Shown one piece after another: positions 8,612 to 17,411 of a DNA stretch of 64,000 nucleotides. The notes under the pieces are model-generated. The model saw only the letters and a program-made list of their open reading frames with translations, ran no database searches and had not been told where the DNA came from. Within the stretch, counting starts at the first letter, position 1. The number at the start of each line of letters is the position of its first letter. The DNA comes from GCA-2794515 sp033763335 (GTDB taxonomy: Bacteria > Chloroflexota > Anaerolineae > Aggregatilineales > Phototrophicaceae). The position numbers and the translations under genes are program-made. The DNA is taken from positions 15,279-79,278 of the forward strand of contig JANRKU010000161.1 of NCBI GenBank assembly GCA_033763335.1, in the 5' to 3' direction.

Positions 8612-9653
8612 TCATCCCGATACCGAATTGGTGTTCATTGGCACAGTCGGCGGGTTTGAGCGCCCCCTCATCGAAAAGGCAGGCATTCATTTTTCTGCCC
8701 ATCATGAGGTGAGCGCGGGTCCTATTCATGGGGTGAATCCGATTAAAGCCACCACCAGCGCCTTTAAGTTAATGCGCGGGACATGGCAATCATTTCGCAT
8801 ACTTGGCACAGAAAAACCGAATGCTATCCTCTCCACAGGGGGATGGGAAGGGTTGCCTGTGGCATTAGCGGCGCGGTTGCGTGGTGTGCCATTGCTGATT
8901 TATTTGCCCGATATTGAACCCGGACTCACCATCAAGGTGTTGCGCCTATTCGCCAAAAAAGTCGCGGTGACGGTAGCCGATTCACAAAAATTTTTCCGTG
9001 AGGGGCAAACAGTCGTCACGGGGTATCCCTTACGCGCCCTCATGACCACTGCCACCCGTGAGGCGGGAATTGCTCATTTTGGGTTGAATCCCGCAAAAAA
9101 AACGGTGTTGGTGTTTGGTGGTAGTCGTGGCGCACGCGCCATCAATATCGGTGTAGGAAATATTTTGGGTGATTTATTGGCAGAGGGTGTTCAGGTGTTG
9201 CATGTCACAGGAACACTCGATTTTGCGCGGTCACAAGAGCAAATTGGCGAGCTAAAAAATCATCCCGATTATCATGCCTTTGAATATTTGCATGATGATA
9301 TGGGTTTGGCGATGGCGTGTGCCGATATATGTGTGTGTCGGGCAGGGGCGAGTGTGTTGGGCGAATTTCCGTTTTTCAAATTGCCGTCCATCCTAATTCC
9401 GTTGGCATATAGCTGGCACTATCAACAAGTGAACGCCGATTATTTTGCGGGACGTGGGGCGGCAATCCATTTGGATGAAACGCGCATGGATGCCGAATTA
9501 TTGCCCACCATCCGCACCCTTTTGGGTGATAAATCCCGCTTACAAGCCATGCAACAAGCCGTTGGGGAATCGGCTTCAAGTGTGGGCGCACAAAATTTAG
9601 CCGATGTGTTGGTGGCGTTGGCGAGCGAACACGCCCAACGACGGGGGAAATAA
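8532..9653 (+). CDS. murG: UDP-GlcNAc:lipid I N-acetylglucosamine transferase MurG
   Basis: About 373 residues, GT-B fold glycosyltransferase that converts lipid I to lipid II at the inner membrane face. Signature motifs: the N-terminal glycine-rich GGTGGHVYPALAV, LSTGGWEGLPVALAA, VFGGSRGARAIN opening the C-terminal domain, and CRAGASVLGEFPFFKLPSILIPL that binds UDP-GlcNAc. GTG 8532 has GGAGA seven bases upstream; ATG 8538 is the alternative. The first 80 bases overlap ftsW. Confidence 0.93.
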   Translation: MRMIIAAGGTGGHVYPALAVVESIQANHPDTELVFIGTVGGFERPLIEKAGIHFSAHHEVSAGPIHGVNPIKATTSAFKLMRGTWQSFRILGTEKPNAILSTGGWEGLPVALAARLRGVPLLIYLPDIEPGLTIKVLRLFAKKVAVTVADSQKFFREGQTVVTGYPLRALMTTATREAGIAHFGLNPAKKTVLVFGGSRGARAINIGVGNILGDLLAEGVQVLHVTGTLDFARSQEQIGELKNHPDYHAFEYLHDDMGLAMACADICVCRAGASVLGEFPFFKLPSILIPLAYSWHYQQVNADYFAGRGAAIHLDETRMDAELLPTIRTLLGDKSRLQAMQQAVGESASSVGAQNLADVLVALASEHAQRRGK

Positions 9654-9657
9654 AATC

Positions 9658-10197
9658 ATGATACAACTTTCGATGTTTATGTGGATAATGGCTTCTATCT
9701 TTGGGTATGTTGGGTTTACTCGTGGATGGAATAAAGAAATTATTTCGATGGCGGGCATCATATTGGGGTTATTTGCGTTATTCCAATTTGATAACACCCT
9801 CAACACCTTGTTATTGAATGTGCCAGAGGAACAGAAATTTTTTATCCGTGCGATTATTTTTGCGGTCATCATCTTTTTCTCCTATCAGACCCGTGCGCTC
9901 ATTGGCAATGAGACCAAAAAAGGTGGGGAAGGGCGTGATAACCTGCAATCGGCGTTATTGGGTGCGATTGTGGGGTTTGTGAACGGGTATTTGATATGGG
10001 GGTCGTTGTGGTATTTTATGCACGTCACCAATTATCCCTTGCGCCCATACGTAGATGCCCCACTTGCGGGGACAACCAGCGCCGATTTTATTCAATCGTT
10101 GCCATTATACATTTTGGGCGGTGGACCTGGTGGCGATGGCAGTTTGCTCTCTGCCGCCGTGATTGGTCTGTTCCTGATTGTCCTCATTATCATCTGA
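9658..10197 (+). CDS. CvpA-like membrane protein, copy 1
   Basis: 179 residues, four or so hydrophobic segments. The N-terminal GYVGFTRGWNKEIISMAGIILG matches the CvpA (colicin V production) family pattern of GxxRGxxxE between two helices, and a glycine/asparagine motif (FVNGYLIWGSLWYF) recurs later. ATG 9658 is preceded by GGGGGA; an upstream in-frame extension inside murG is unlikely. It lies four bases after murG and is followed by a clear paralogue. Function of CvpA-like proteins is poorly known; links to envelope and secretion are inferred. Location between murG and murC suggests a cell-wall role. Confidence 0.65.
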   Translation: MIQLSMFMWIMASIFGYVGFTRGWNKEIISMAGIILGLFALFQFDNTLNTLLLNVPEEQKFFIRAIIFAVIIFFSYQTRALIGNETKKGGEGRDNLQSALLGAIVGFVNGYLIWGSLWYFMHVTNYPLRPYVDAPLAGTTSADFIQSLPLYILGGGPGGDGSLLSAAVIGLFLIVLIII

Positions 10198-10213
10198 AAG
10201 CAGGCGTGCAATC

Positions 10214-10750
10214 ATGATTCAACTGTATTCGCTGATGTGGATTTTGGCGGCATATTGTGGGGTGCTGGGATTTTTGCGTGGTTGGAACAGAGAAGTTATC
10301 GCCACCGCAGGCATTGCCCTTTCGATGTTCATTTTATTTCAATTAGACCCCTTGTTGCGGGGGACAGCGTTGTTATTTTTGGAGCGCGACCAAGCGGCAC
10401 TCTTTCAAATTGTGATATTTTTAATCATCGTCTTTATGGCATATCGCAATCGGTCACTGGCACGTGATACCCGCCGAAGCAACCGTGATGACCGTATCAC
10501 AGCAGGCATTTTAGGCGGGATATTGGGGGTGGTGAATGGGTATTTGATTGGTGGGGCGCTGTGGTATTTTATTGATATTAACGAATACCCCTTTTACCCA
10601 ATGGTGATGATGCCAACGGCGGGTAGCCCATCGGCAGAAGCGATTCAAGCCATCCCATTGGTCATTATGAGTGGTGGGGCAAGTGGCACAGGTGATGCGC
10701 TTATCCTTTTGGTGGTGATATTATTCGTGCTGGTATTGGCGGTGATATAG
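10214..10750 (+). CDS. CvpA-like membrane protein, copy 2
   Basis: 178 residues, paralogue of the preceding gene with the same length and architecture. Shared positions include MIQL..xMWI, GxxGFxRGWNxEVI, FQLD, and a late VNGYLIGGALWYF followed by YPFYP. The tandem pair must come from a local duplication. ATG 10214 is chosen because it aligns exactly with copy 1; the in-frame TTG at 10178 is inside copy 1. Three bases separate its stop from murC, so the pair is inside the murG-murC transcript. Confidence 0.65.
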   Translation: MIQLYSLMWILAAYCGVLGFLRGWNREVIATAGIALSMFILFQLDPLLRGTALLFLERDQAALFQIVIFLIIVFMAYRNRSLARDTRRSNRDDRITAGILGGILGVVNGYLIGGALWYFIDINEYPFYPMVMMPTAGSPSAEAIQAIPLVIMSGGASGTGDALILLVVILFVLVLAVI

Positions 10751-10753
10751 ACG

Positions 10754-12139
10754 ATGGAATTCATTGCAGGACAAAAAATTCACTTTATCGGTATTGGTGG
10801 ATTTGGTATTTCTGCCATTGCCCGTATTTTGTTGGAACGCGGATTTTCTATTTCTGGGAGCGATAAAAATGCCAATGCGCTCACAGAAGCATTAGCGCGT
10901 GATGGGGCGACCATTTATATAGGACATGCGCCCGAATATGTGCATGGGGCAGATATGGTCATCCGCACATCTGCTGTCAAAGATGACCATGTGGAAGTGG
11001 TGGAGGCGAATCGGCTAAATATCCCCGTATATAAGCGCCAAGATATTTTAGCATCCCTCATGAAAAATGATTTTGTGATTGCTATCGCAGGTACACATGG
11101 CAAAACCACGACTACCGCTATGGCGACTCATGTTTTGCGCCATTGCGAAGCCGACCCATCCTATATTGTAGGTGGGATTATGGCGAATACAGGTACAAAT
11201 GCGGGTGTGGGGAAATACGAAATTTTTGTGATTGAAGCCGATGAATATGATAATGCGTTTTGGGGCATCCCCGCGAATTTGGTCGTTTTGACGAATATTG
11301 AATATGACCATCCCGATTTTTTTGTGAACGATACCGTCATGCTCGATTCGTTCCGCAAATTTTTAGATAATATTCGTGAACATGCCACGTTGGTTGTCTG
11401 TGCCGATAGCCCCTCAGCGATGAAACTCGCTAATGAACAAAAAGCCAAAAGCAGGACAGTTTATACCTATGGGATTCATCAACCTGCCGATGTGATGGCA
11501 AAAAATATCCGTGTAGAAGCAGATAAAACCCATTTTGACATCATCACCAAGCACCCCTTAGAATCTATGGGGGAATTGGTGCCAAGCCTCACTTTGCCCC
11601 TCATCGGCAATCATAATGTGCAAAACGCGCTAGGGGCATTATTGGCAGTGGTAACGATTCGGTATACCAATTTTGACCGTATCCCAGAAGGTTTTGAGAC
11701 CTTCAAATCCACAGGTAGGCGCTTTGAAATACGTGGTGAGCGCGATGGCATTATTGTGATTGATGATTATGCCCATCATCCCACCGCTATCAAAATGACA
11801 CTAGAAGGCGCGAAAATGCGCTATCCAAATCATACACTATGGGCGGTATGGCAACCGCACATGTATAGTCGCACACAGGCACTTATCAGCGATTATGCGA
11901 CTGCATTTTATGCCGCCGATAAGGTTGTTGTGACCGATATTTATGCCGCACGCGAAAATCCGATAGATGGGGTAGATGGCGAATGGACAACCAAGCAAAT
12001 TAGCCACCCCTATAAGCATTATGGTGGCGATTTGGAAGCGACTGCCAAATTTTTGCGAATGAATGTCGAATCACCTGCTGTTGTATTAATTATGAGCGCG
12101 GGGGATGCGCCCAAAATTGGGGAATTATTGCTCAAATGA
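10754..12139 (+). CDS. murC: UDP-N-acetylmuramate--L-alanine ligase MurC
   Basis: 461 residues. MurC adds L-Ala to UDP-MurNAc. Visible: the dinucleotide-like loop IGIGGFGISAIARILLERG, ISGSD, the ATP P-loop AGTHGKTTTTAM (about 112-123), EADEYDNAFW, the YDHPDFF central motif, GRRFEIRG and DDYAHHPTAI in the C-terminal domain. The stop overlaps the murB ribosome site. Start ATG three bases after the CvpA-like gene. Confidence 0.94.
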   Translation: MEFIAGQKIHFIGIGGFGISAIARILLERGFSISGSDKNANALTEALARDGATIYIGHAPEYVHGADMVIRTSAVKDDHVEVVEANRLNIPVYKRQDILASLMKNDFVIAIAGTHGKTTTTAMATHVLRHCEADPSYIVGGIMANTGTNAGVGKYEIFVIEADEYDNAFWGIPANLVVLTNIEYDHPDFFVNDTVMLDSFRKFLDNIREHATLVVCADSPSAMKLANEQKAKSRTVYTYGIHQPADVMAKNIRVEADKTHFDIITKHPLESMGELVPSLTLPLIGNHNVQNALGALLAVVTIRYTNFDRIPEGFETFKSTGRRFEIRGERDGIIVIDDYAHHPTAIKMTLEGAKMRYPNHTLWAVWQPHMYSRTQALISDYATAFYAADKVVVTDIYAARENPIDGVDGEWTTKQISHPYKHYGGDLEATAKFLRMNVESPAVVLIMSAGDAPKIGELLLK

Positions 12140-12149
12140 GGATATTTTC

Positions 12150-13067
12150 ATGACATTGGCACGCCTAGAAGCCCGTTTTGGAAACAAATTGCTCATCAAT
12201 GAACCCATGTCCAAATATACGGCGGCGCGGATTGGTGGGATTGCCGATGCAGTCTATATTGCCCGCGAATCGGTTGAAGAATTGGCGGATATAATGCGGT
12301 ATGCGTGGGCAGAAAACATGCCTGTGCGGGTTATCGGTGGCGGGGCGAATGTGCTGGTCTCTGATAAGGGTGTGCGCGGGTTAGTGGTCATTAATCGTGT
12401 ATCACAGGTGGAATTTGGCACATGGTACGATGGAGTCACGGCATCGGTCACAGCAGGGACGGGGTTAACAGCTTTTTCGCATAAATGCCAATCTGCGGGA
12501 TATTCTGGCATGGAATGGGCGGTGAGTGTTCCGGGGACGGTGGGCGGGGCAGTCGTCAATAATGCGGGAGCGCATGGGGGCGATATTGCCATGAATTTGG
12601 CGGATGCCGTCGTATTGATGCCGAGTGGGGCAAAATTGCTCACCAATGCCGATTTAGCCTATGATTATCGCCATTCATGCCTAAAATCCGCAGAGGATAA
12701 ACGCTTTTTGGTGCTACTGGCGACATTTCGGCTGAGGCAAGATGACCCCTTAGTGATAAAATCACGTATGGATGCGAATGTTGCTCATCGCAAAAAAACA
12801 CAACCCCCCGGTGCCAGTTTGGGCAGTATTTTTAAGAATCCACCAAATGATTATGCGGGTCGGCTTATCGAATCGGCTGGATTAAAGGGGTATCGTATTG
12901 GAAATGCGATGGTATCCCCTGTCCACGCCAATTTTTTCATCAACGATGGTGGTGATGCCAGCGCGGGTGATTATTATGCGCTCATCCGCCATGTGCAGAA
13001 CGCGGTGCATGAGGCACATGGGGTCATGTTGCAAATGGAAGTCGAATTGGTCGGGGAATGGGAGTAA
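12150..13067 (+). CDS. murB: UDP-N-acetylenolpyruvoylglucosamine reductase MurB
   Basis: 305 residues, FAD/NADPH enzyme that reduces UDP-GlcNAc-enolpyruvate to UDP-MurNAc. Features: TAARIGGIADAVY, VIGGGANVLVSDKGVRG (FAD site), GMEWAVSVPGTVGGAVVNNAG, the GSIFKNP segment and a C-terminal glutamate region. Length and the short form without the type I insert suggest a type II MurB. ATG 12150 is chosen over an upstream in-frame ATG because GAGGA at 12138-12142 has correct spacing and overlaps the murC stop. It is the last cell-wall gene before the accessory island. Confidence 0.93.
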   Translation: MTLARLEARFGNKLLINEPMSKYTAARIGGIADAVYIARESVEELADIMRYAWAENMPVRVIGGGANVLVSDKGVRGLVVINRVSQVEFGTWYDGVTASVTAGTGLTAFSHKCQSAGYSGMEWAVSVPGTVGGAVVNNAGAHGGDIAMNLADAVVLMPSGAKLLTNADLAYDYRHSCLKSAEDKRFLVLLATFRLRQDDPLVIKSRMDANVAHRKKTQPPGASLGSIFKNPPNDYAGRLIESAGLKGYRIGNAMVSPVHANFFINDGGDASAGDYYALIRHVQNAVHEAHGVMLQMEVELVGEWE

Positions 13068-13073
13068 CACCAA

Positions 13074-14156
13074 ATGAGTCTTGATAGAAAAATCCATAAA
13101 TTGACCATTAAGGGGTTTAAGACGATTCGCTCTCTCGAAAATTTTGAGATGCGCGATATTAATGTGCTGATTGGCGCGAATGGGTCTGGTAAAAGCAATT
13201 TTATTTCGTATTTTAGGATGCTGGGGGAATTGGTTGAAGAAAGATTGCGGATTTGGGTTGCTAAAAACGATTACGCTAATCATATTTTGACCTACGGCAT
13301 CAAACAAACACAACGCCTTGAATCTACTATTCTGTTTGATGATGGTGGATATGAATTTGTTCTTGAACCAACAGGAAGTGGGTCACTAATATTCACCGAA
13401 GAAAAAATACAGGGTAAGGATGACATACGGGAATTGTTGGGGGTTGGACACGATGAATCACTTCTAAGACAACGTTCCACAGAAGAAGATTTTTATATAC
13501 CTCATTATAACTGGTTATCTGGCTTAAAAGTTTTCCACTTTCATGATACGGGTGAAACATCTGGTATGAAACAGCCCCATCATATACGAGATAATATCCG
13601 CTTGAATACTGATGCGTCTAATTTAGCACCTTATTTATATCGTTTATCTCAGGCTGAACCGAATACGTATCGGCAAATTTGTAAGGTTATTCAATTGGCA
13701 CTTCCATTTTTTGATGAATTTATTTTGAATCCAGAAACATCAATGATTCAGTTGGAATGGCGGCAAAAAAATACAGATTATCTGTTTGATGCAACCCATT
13801 TATCAGATGGCTCATTACGTTTTATCTGTCTTGTAACAGCATTGATGCAACCATATCCACCTCGATATACAACACTTATTATTGATGAGCCAGAACTTGG
13901 TTTACATTCACACGCAATCAGTTTATTAGGTGCTTTAGTACGTTCTGCATCTGCCCATATACAAATTATTTTAGCCACACAATCTATACAACTCATTAAT
14001 CAATTTGAACTGGAGGATTTAATTGTGGTAGAACGCGAAGACGGTGTATCCACATTTAAGCGACTCGACTCCAAAGATTTTGAGGCATGGTTAGAAGATT
14101 ATACAATTGGTGAATTGTGGCAAAAGAATGTTTTAGGGGGAATGCCAAGCCGATGA
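13074..14156 (+). CDS. AAA ATPase (OLD/AAA_21-like)
   Basis: 360 residues. RecF/SMC-like ABC-type ATPase head: N-terminal LTIKGFKTIRSLENFE, Walker A GANGSGKSNF (34-43), and Walker B LIIDEPELGLHSH (about 268-280), followed by the ILATQS switch. The middle is divergent and the reading frame is more AT-rich than the mur genes. Its stop overlaps the next gene by four bases (ATGA), so the two products probably work as a pair: an ATPase that senses and a TOPRIM protein that acts. Similar split pairs are known in OLD-type and PARIS-type antiphage systems; membership here is inference. Confidence 0.8.
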   Translation: MSLDRKIHKLTIKGFKTIRSLENFEMRDINVLIGANGSGKSNFISYFRMLGELVEERLRIWVAKNDYANHILTYGIKQTQRLESTILFDDGGYEFVLEPTGSGSLIFTEEKIQGKDDIRELLGVGHDESLLRQRSTEEDFYIPHYNWLSGLKVFHFHDTGETSGMKQPHHIRDNIRLNTDASNLAPYLYRLSQAEPNTYRQICKVIQLALPFFDEFILNPETSMIQLEWRQKNTDYLFDATHLSDGSLRFICLVTALMQPYPPRYTTLIIDEPELGLHSHAISLLGALVRSASAHIQIILATQSIQLINQFELEDLIVVEREDGVSTFKRLDSKDFEAWLEDYTIGELWQKNVLGGMPSR

Positions 14157-14818
14157 AGCGTGTGTATGTGATTTGTGAGGGATTTACTGAACATGATTTT
14201 GTACATGAATTACTGATACCTCATTTTTCTACTCGAAATATATTCTTATTCCCGCGATTATTGGGCATGGATGGTCATAAAGGTGGGCGTGTTAATAATC
14301 AAAGAGTATTAGATGATATTTCTATTTTGCTGAATGATTCAACTGCCTACTGTACAACATTTTTTGATTTCTATGGATTGCCTAATAGTTTTTTTGGCAA
14401 AATTGATGCTAATAGTGTTCAATTACCAGAAGAAAAAGCACAAAAAATTTGTCTGGCGCTAAAACAGGCTGTTAAACCAGATAAAGCACGCCGTTTTATT
14501 CCCTATATTCAGATGTATGAATTTGAGGGGTTATTGTTTAGTGATCCACAAAAACTTGCAAAAGGAGTTTTTCAGCCACAAATTGCAGGCAAATTACAAA
14601 TTATTCGTGATGATAAGCGATTTAATACTCCAGAACATATCAATGATAGCCCGTTTACTGCGCCGAGTAAGCGTATACAAGCAATAATGGATGTTTATGA
14701 AAAACGCACACATGGTATTCTAGCCGCACTTGAAATTGGTTTACCCATCATGCGTCAAGAATGCCCACTTTTTAATGCGTGGCTCAATCAACTAGAACAA
14801 CTCCCTGCGCTTGAATAA
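14153..14818 (+). CDS. DUF4276-type TOPRIM-like protein, ATPase partner
   Basis: 221 residues from ATG 14153. The N-terminus MKRVYVICEGFTEHDFV has the hydrophobic strand plus CEGxTE glutamate motif of TOPRIM domains as in DUF4276/RloB-like proteins. Later TTFFDFYGLP and PYIQMYEFEGLLF fit this family. Overlap with the AAA ATPase (ATGA) indicates translational coupling. A nuclease or effector role is inferred from related ATPase-TOPRIM pairs. The stop abuts the convergent minus-strand gene with no gap. Confidence 0.7.
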   Translation: MKRVYVICEGFTEHDFVHELLIPHFSTRNIFLFPRLLGMDGHKGGRVNNQRVLDDISILLNDSTAYCTTFFDFYGLPNSFFGKIDANSVQLPEEKAQKICLALKQAVKPDKARRFIPYIQMYEFEGLLFSDPQKLAKGVFQPQIAGKLQIIRDDKRFNTPEHINDSPFTAPSKRIQAIMDVYEKRTHGILAALEIGLPIMRQECPLFNAWLNQLEQLPALE

Positions 14819-15583
14819 TTAATCTGGTAATGTTATCCCCGCCTGTTTGTAATCCATAAAGCACATGCCTTTGGCGTAATCTGGAAATGTGTAAATGCCA
14901 TTGACTTGTAGCCAATGATGATTAGACCATTCACGAGTTAGTCCAATTCGTAAATAGCAATCTGTTTTTGAAAGATAATTTTCAACCGATTGGACAGCTT
15001 CTTTGATAGTCATCGTTTTTAGTAGGTTGTGAAAATAATAACGGAATGTGAGGTCTGTAATCATCATTTCGGGATAATTTGCGTCAGATTCATCCGTAAA
15101 GCCGATTCTATATCCTTCCCTGCCATAATTATCATTTGACGCATATCGAAAATAAATCAGTGATTTCATTTTTATAGTCCCCACAGACCGTTTTCCTTGC
15201 TTATAGACAATGCTCCGACTATGGTGAATCATTGCCCCAAATATATCTTTAACACTCGGAAAAGATGTTTTTTCTAGCGCATTATGCCATTTGTTTTCAT
15301 CTGCCATCCGCAAAAATTTATTTTCTTGATTAATATCCCAAGCCATATCTTCAATATGAGGCGGTATTAATTTTTCTAGGGGGTTAAAATACATCTCAAA
15401 AACGGCGCGTGGTCGTATAACCCCTGTTGGCAATACTAATTGCCCCTCATGAATTCTATCTGGTAAATCTGGACGAATGGTTTTGAATTTATCATCTACC
15501 CCTAAAATACATACCCTACCTTCGTGCATATGGGTCACATCGGTGACTAAAAACAGTGTTTTTGCGCTTACATCAGATGCCAT
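14819..15583 (-). CDS. Uncharacterised protein, possible dual OB-fold
   Basis: 254 residues, soluble, no membrane segment. I do not recognise catalytic motifs with certainty. The first ~90 residues (LFLVTDVTHMHEGRVCILG, then IRPDLPD) are beta-rich, and the last third carries a second beta-rich module ending WLQVNGIYTFPDYAKG. This resembles proteins called dual OB domain that occur next to DUF488, but I recall this only loosely. It is the last gene of a three-gene minus operon, overlapping the DUF488 gene upstream by 16 bases, so function is probably shared with the two DUF488 proteins. Confidence 0.6.
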   Translation of the reverse strand: MASDVSAKTLFLVTDVTHMHEGRVCILGVDDKFKTIRPDLPDRIHEGQLVLPTGVIRPRAVFEMYFNPLEKLIPPHIEDMAWDINQENKFLRMADENKWHNALEKTSFPSVKDIFGAMIHHSRSIVYKQGKRSVGTIKMKSLIYFRYASNDNYGREGYRIGFTDESDANYPEMMITDLTFRYYFHNLLKTMTIKEAVQSVENYLSKTDCYLRIGLTREWSNHHWLQVNGIYTFPDYAKGMCFMDYKQAGITLPD

Positions 15584-16014
15584 ACCTCAATTTCTCCCCA
15601 AAATGATTGTATATATTCTGCGACTAAACGCCGATGACAATGTGTTGGTTCATGCTCGCTACATAATAAACAAGCACGATTTTTCTCATACCAAGAGCGG
15701 TCAAGCTGTGTGATGAGATTGCGCTCTTCTAGTAATGCCCTAAAAGCAGATTCATACGCTGACCAATTTTTATTCTCCCGATAAGTGCTTAAAATCTCAT
15801 CGCTCGGTGTCATCAGTGGCTGATGGATATACTCACATCTGATGAGATTTTTTAGGAAGTAGGGCAAGTCACGACCTTTGGCAAATCCATTCAGTTGTGA
15901 ATCGGGCTTGAGGCGTGTGTCTATCAAGACATCCACTTGGTTTTGCCCCAATAAGCTAAAAAATTGCTCTGCGGTTTTTTGTGTGAAGCCAATTGTAAAG
16001 AGGGGTATGGGCAT
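15568..16014 (-). CDS. DUF488 protein (short)
   Basis: 148 residues. DUF488 marks: N-terminal PLFTIGFTQKTAEQFF, VDVLIDTRLKP and the C-terminal cysteine/histidine motif CLLCSEHEPTHCHRRLVAEY. The Cys-x-E...CHR arrangement looks like an active or metal site, but the biochemistry of DUF488 is not settled. ATG overlaps the stop of the upstream DUF488 gene (TGATG), and its 3' end overlaps the dual-OB-like gene. Shorter than its neighbour because it lacks the N-terminal extension. Confidence 0.75.
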   Translation of the reverse strand: MPIPLFTIGFTQKTAEQFFSLLGQNQVDVLIDTRLKPDSQLNGFAKGRDLPYFLKNLIRCEYIHQPLMTPSDEILSTYRENKNWSAYESAFRALLEERNLITQLDRSWYEKNRACLLCSEHEPTHCHRRLVAEYIQSFWGEIEVWHLM

Positions 16015-16718
16015 CAGAATAACCTTTGCTGTTCGGGTTTATTGAATACAGATGGATTCACAAATTGCAACATGCCCTCTTTGAGGATGTGATAGATTGC
16101 CAGTGGCGGGGTATCTGATAAAGATTGCACGGCGGGGTCTATCAGTGACCTTGTAATCAGGTGATGCCGATGACACTCATCGGGATTGCCCTCACTACAC
16201 ATGATGACCACATGCTCATGCTTATGATGTGCCTCTTGAATAATATCCAAAAGACGGCGCAAGCCTTTATGATACCAATCGCGCTTCATCACGAGGGTGT
16301 AATCTACTAAATCTAAAAAATCATCCCGCGATGTATTGTCAGAGATGACTGTGCCTGCCTGATACACGGTTTTATCGGCGGGTCTGCCACCCAAATATTC
16401 CCCCGCATAGCGATAGGCAATCCCTTGTGCTTCAAGGGTATTTTGTAGCTCACGTTTGCTAAAATGAGGGGTATATTTGCTATAAGGCTCACTGCGAACA
16501 TCCACAACGGTTGTTATGTGATGTTTGTCTAAGATGGCGATAAATTCTTCAAACGAGAGGTTGCTATGCCCGATTGTATACAGGCGCAAATGTGCATTTA
16601 CGCCATTTTTTAGCCATTGCGTCAGAACGGCTTCTAATGGCTGATGGGTGGCGTGTATGATGGCTTCAGCGTATGCCAAAAGGTCATCTGGGATGGTGAG
16701 GGATATTGTTTTGCTCAT
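16014..16718 (-). CDS. DUF488 protein with N-terminal RHH-like segment
   Basis: 234 residues. Residues about 1-40 (MSKTISLTIPDDLLAYAEAI...) resemble a ribbon-helix-helix DNA-binding segment. The DUF488 domain follows: LYTIGHSNLSFEEFIAIL, VVDVRSEPYSKYTPHFSKREL and VIMCSEGNPDECHRHHL. It is the first gene of the minus-strand cassette; an RHH-like start would suit autoregulation, but that is inference. Its promoter region has TATAAT (minus) with TG one base upstream at 16745-16753. Confidence 0.75.
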   Translation of the reverse strand: MSKTISLTIPDDLLAYAEAIIHATHQPLEAVLTQWLKNGVNAHLRLYTIGHSNLSFEEFIAILDKHHITTVVDVRSEPYSKYTPHFSKRELQNTLEAQGIAYRYAGEYLGGRPADKTVYQAGTVISDNTSRDDFLDLVDYTLVMKRDWYHKGLRRLLDIIQEAHHKHEHVVIMCSEGNPDECHRHHLITRSLIDPAVQSLSDTPPLAIYHILKEGMLQFVNPSVFNKPEQQRLF

Positions 16719-16744
16719 GTAAAACCCCGAAACTGTTTTTTTGA

Positions 16745-16753
16745 ATTATATCA
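16745..16753 (-). promoter_or_regulatory. Extended -10 promoter for the DUF488 cassette
   Basis: On the minus strand the sequence TGATATAAT is a perfect -10 hexamer with an extended TGn. No convincing -35 is seen, as is usual for extended -10 promoters. It lies about 27 bases before the start codon at 16718. Confidence 0.45.
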
Positions 16754-16846
16754 TAAGAAAATCATTTTGCTCGCACATTTTTCCTCTATTTTTACGTATA
16801 TAGAATTAACGTGAAGATTTACACGTACACACAGAGGGATATTATC

Positions 16847-17371
16847 ATGTCAAATAAAATTCTGGTTGCTTATGCCACTTTCACAGGGTCTACTGCGGAG
16901 ATTGCCGAAGCCATTGGGAAAATTTTAGCAGAAGGCGGTGCATCGGTTGAGGTGCGCCCCATGAAAGAAGTCACAGACCTCACCCCGTATCGGGCTGTTG
17001 TGTTGGGGAGTGCCATCCAGAAAAGTCAATGGTTGCCAGAAGCCATGACGTTTGTCCAAACGCATCAAAAAGAATTGGCGCAAAAACCCACAGCAACATT
17101 TTTAGTTTGTTTGGCTTTGGCGATGAAAAGTAAGGTGGCGCGTGAAAAATCTAAAACGATGGTTGTGGAGTGGTTAAAACCCACACGCGAGTTGATACAT
17201 CCTGTCAGTGAAGGGTATTTTGCGGGGATTTTGAATATTAGCAAAATACCGTATTGGGGCGCACGCTTGGGCTTTCGGATAAGTGTGTGGACAGGGGTTT
17301 GGGCTGAAGGCGACCATCGAGATTGGGATGCCATCCACGCATGGGCGCGTGAAATTTCCACAAAATTATAA
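16847..17371 (+). CDS. Flavodoxin-domain protein (HemG-like)
   Basis: 174 residues. The FMN phosphate loop ATFTGSTAEIAEAIG follows the first strand ILVAY, and VVLGSAIQKSQWLPEAM gives the second FMN-contacting segment, as in the flavodoxin_5/menaquinone-dependent protoporphyrinogen oxidase HemG family. The tail GVWAEGDHRDWDAIHAWA is characteristic. ATG 16847 has AGAGGG eight bases upstream and is preferred to GTG 16811. A truncated second copy of the 3' end lies at 19643-19720. Substrate in this organism unknown; no heme genes nearby. Confidence 0.75.
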   Translation: MSNKILVAYATFTGSTAEIAEAIGKILAEGGASVEVRPMKEVTDLTPYRAVVLGSAIQKSQWLPEAMTFVQTHQKELAQKPTATFLVCLALAMKSKVAREKSKTMVVEWLKPTRELIHPVSEGYFAGILNISKIPYWGARLGFRISVWTGVWAEGDHRDWDAIHAWAREISTKL

Positions 17372-17411
17372 GCATCTATAACATCCCTTCATATATATCT
17401 GCTAGGCTCTT

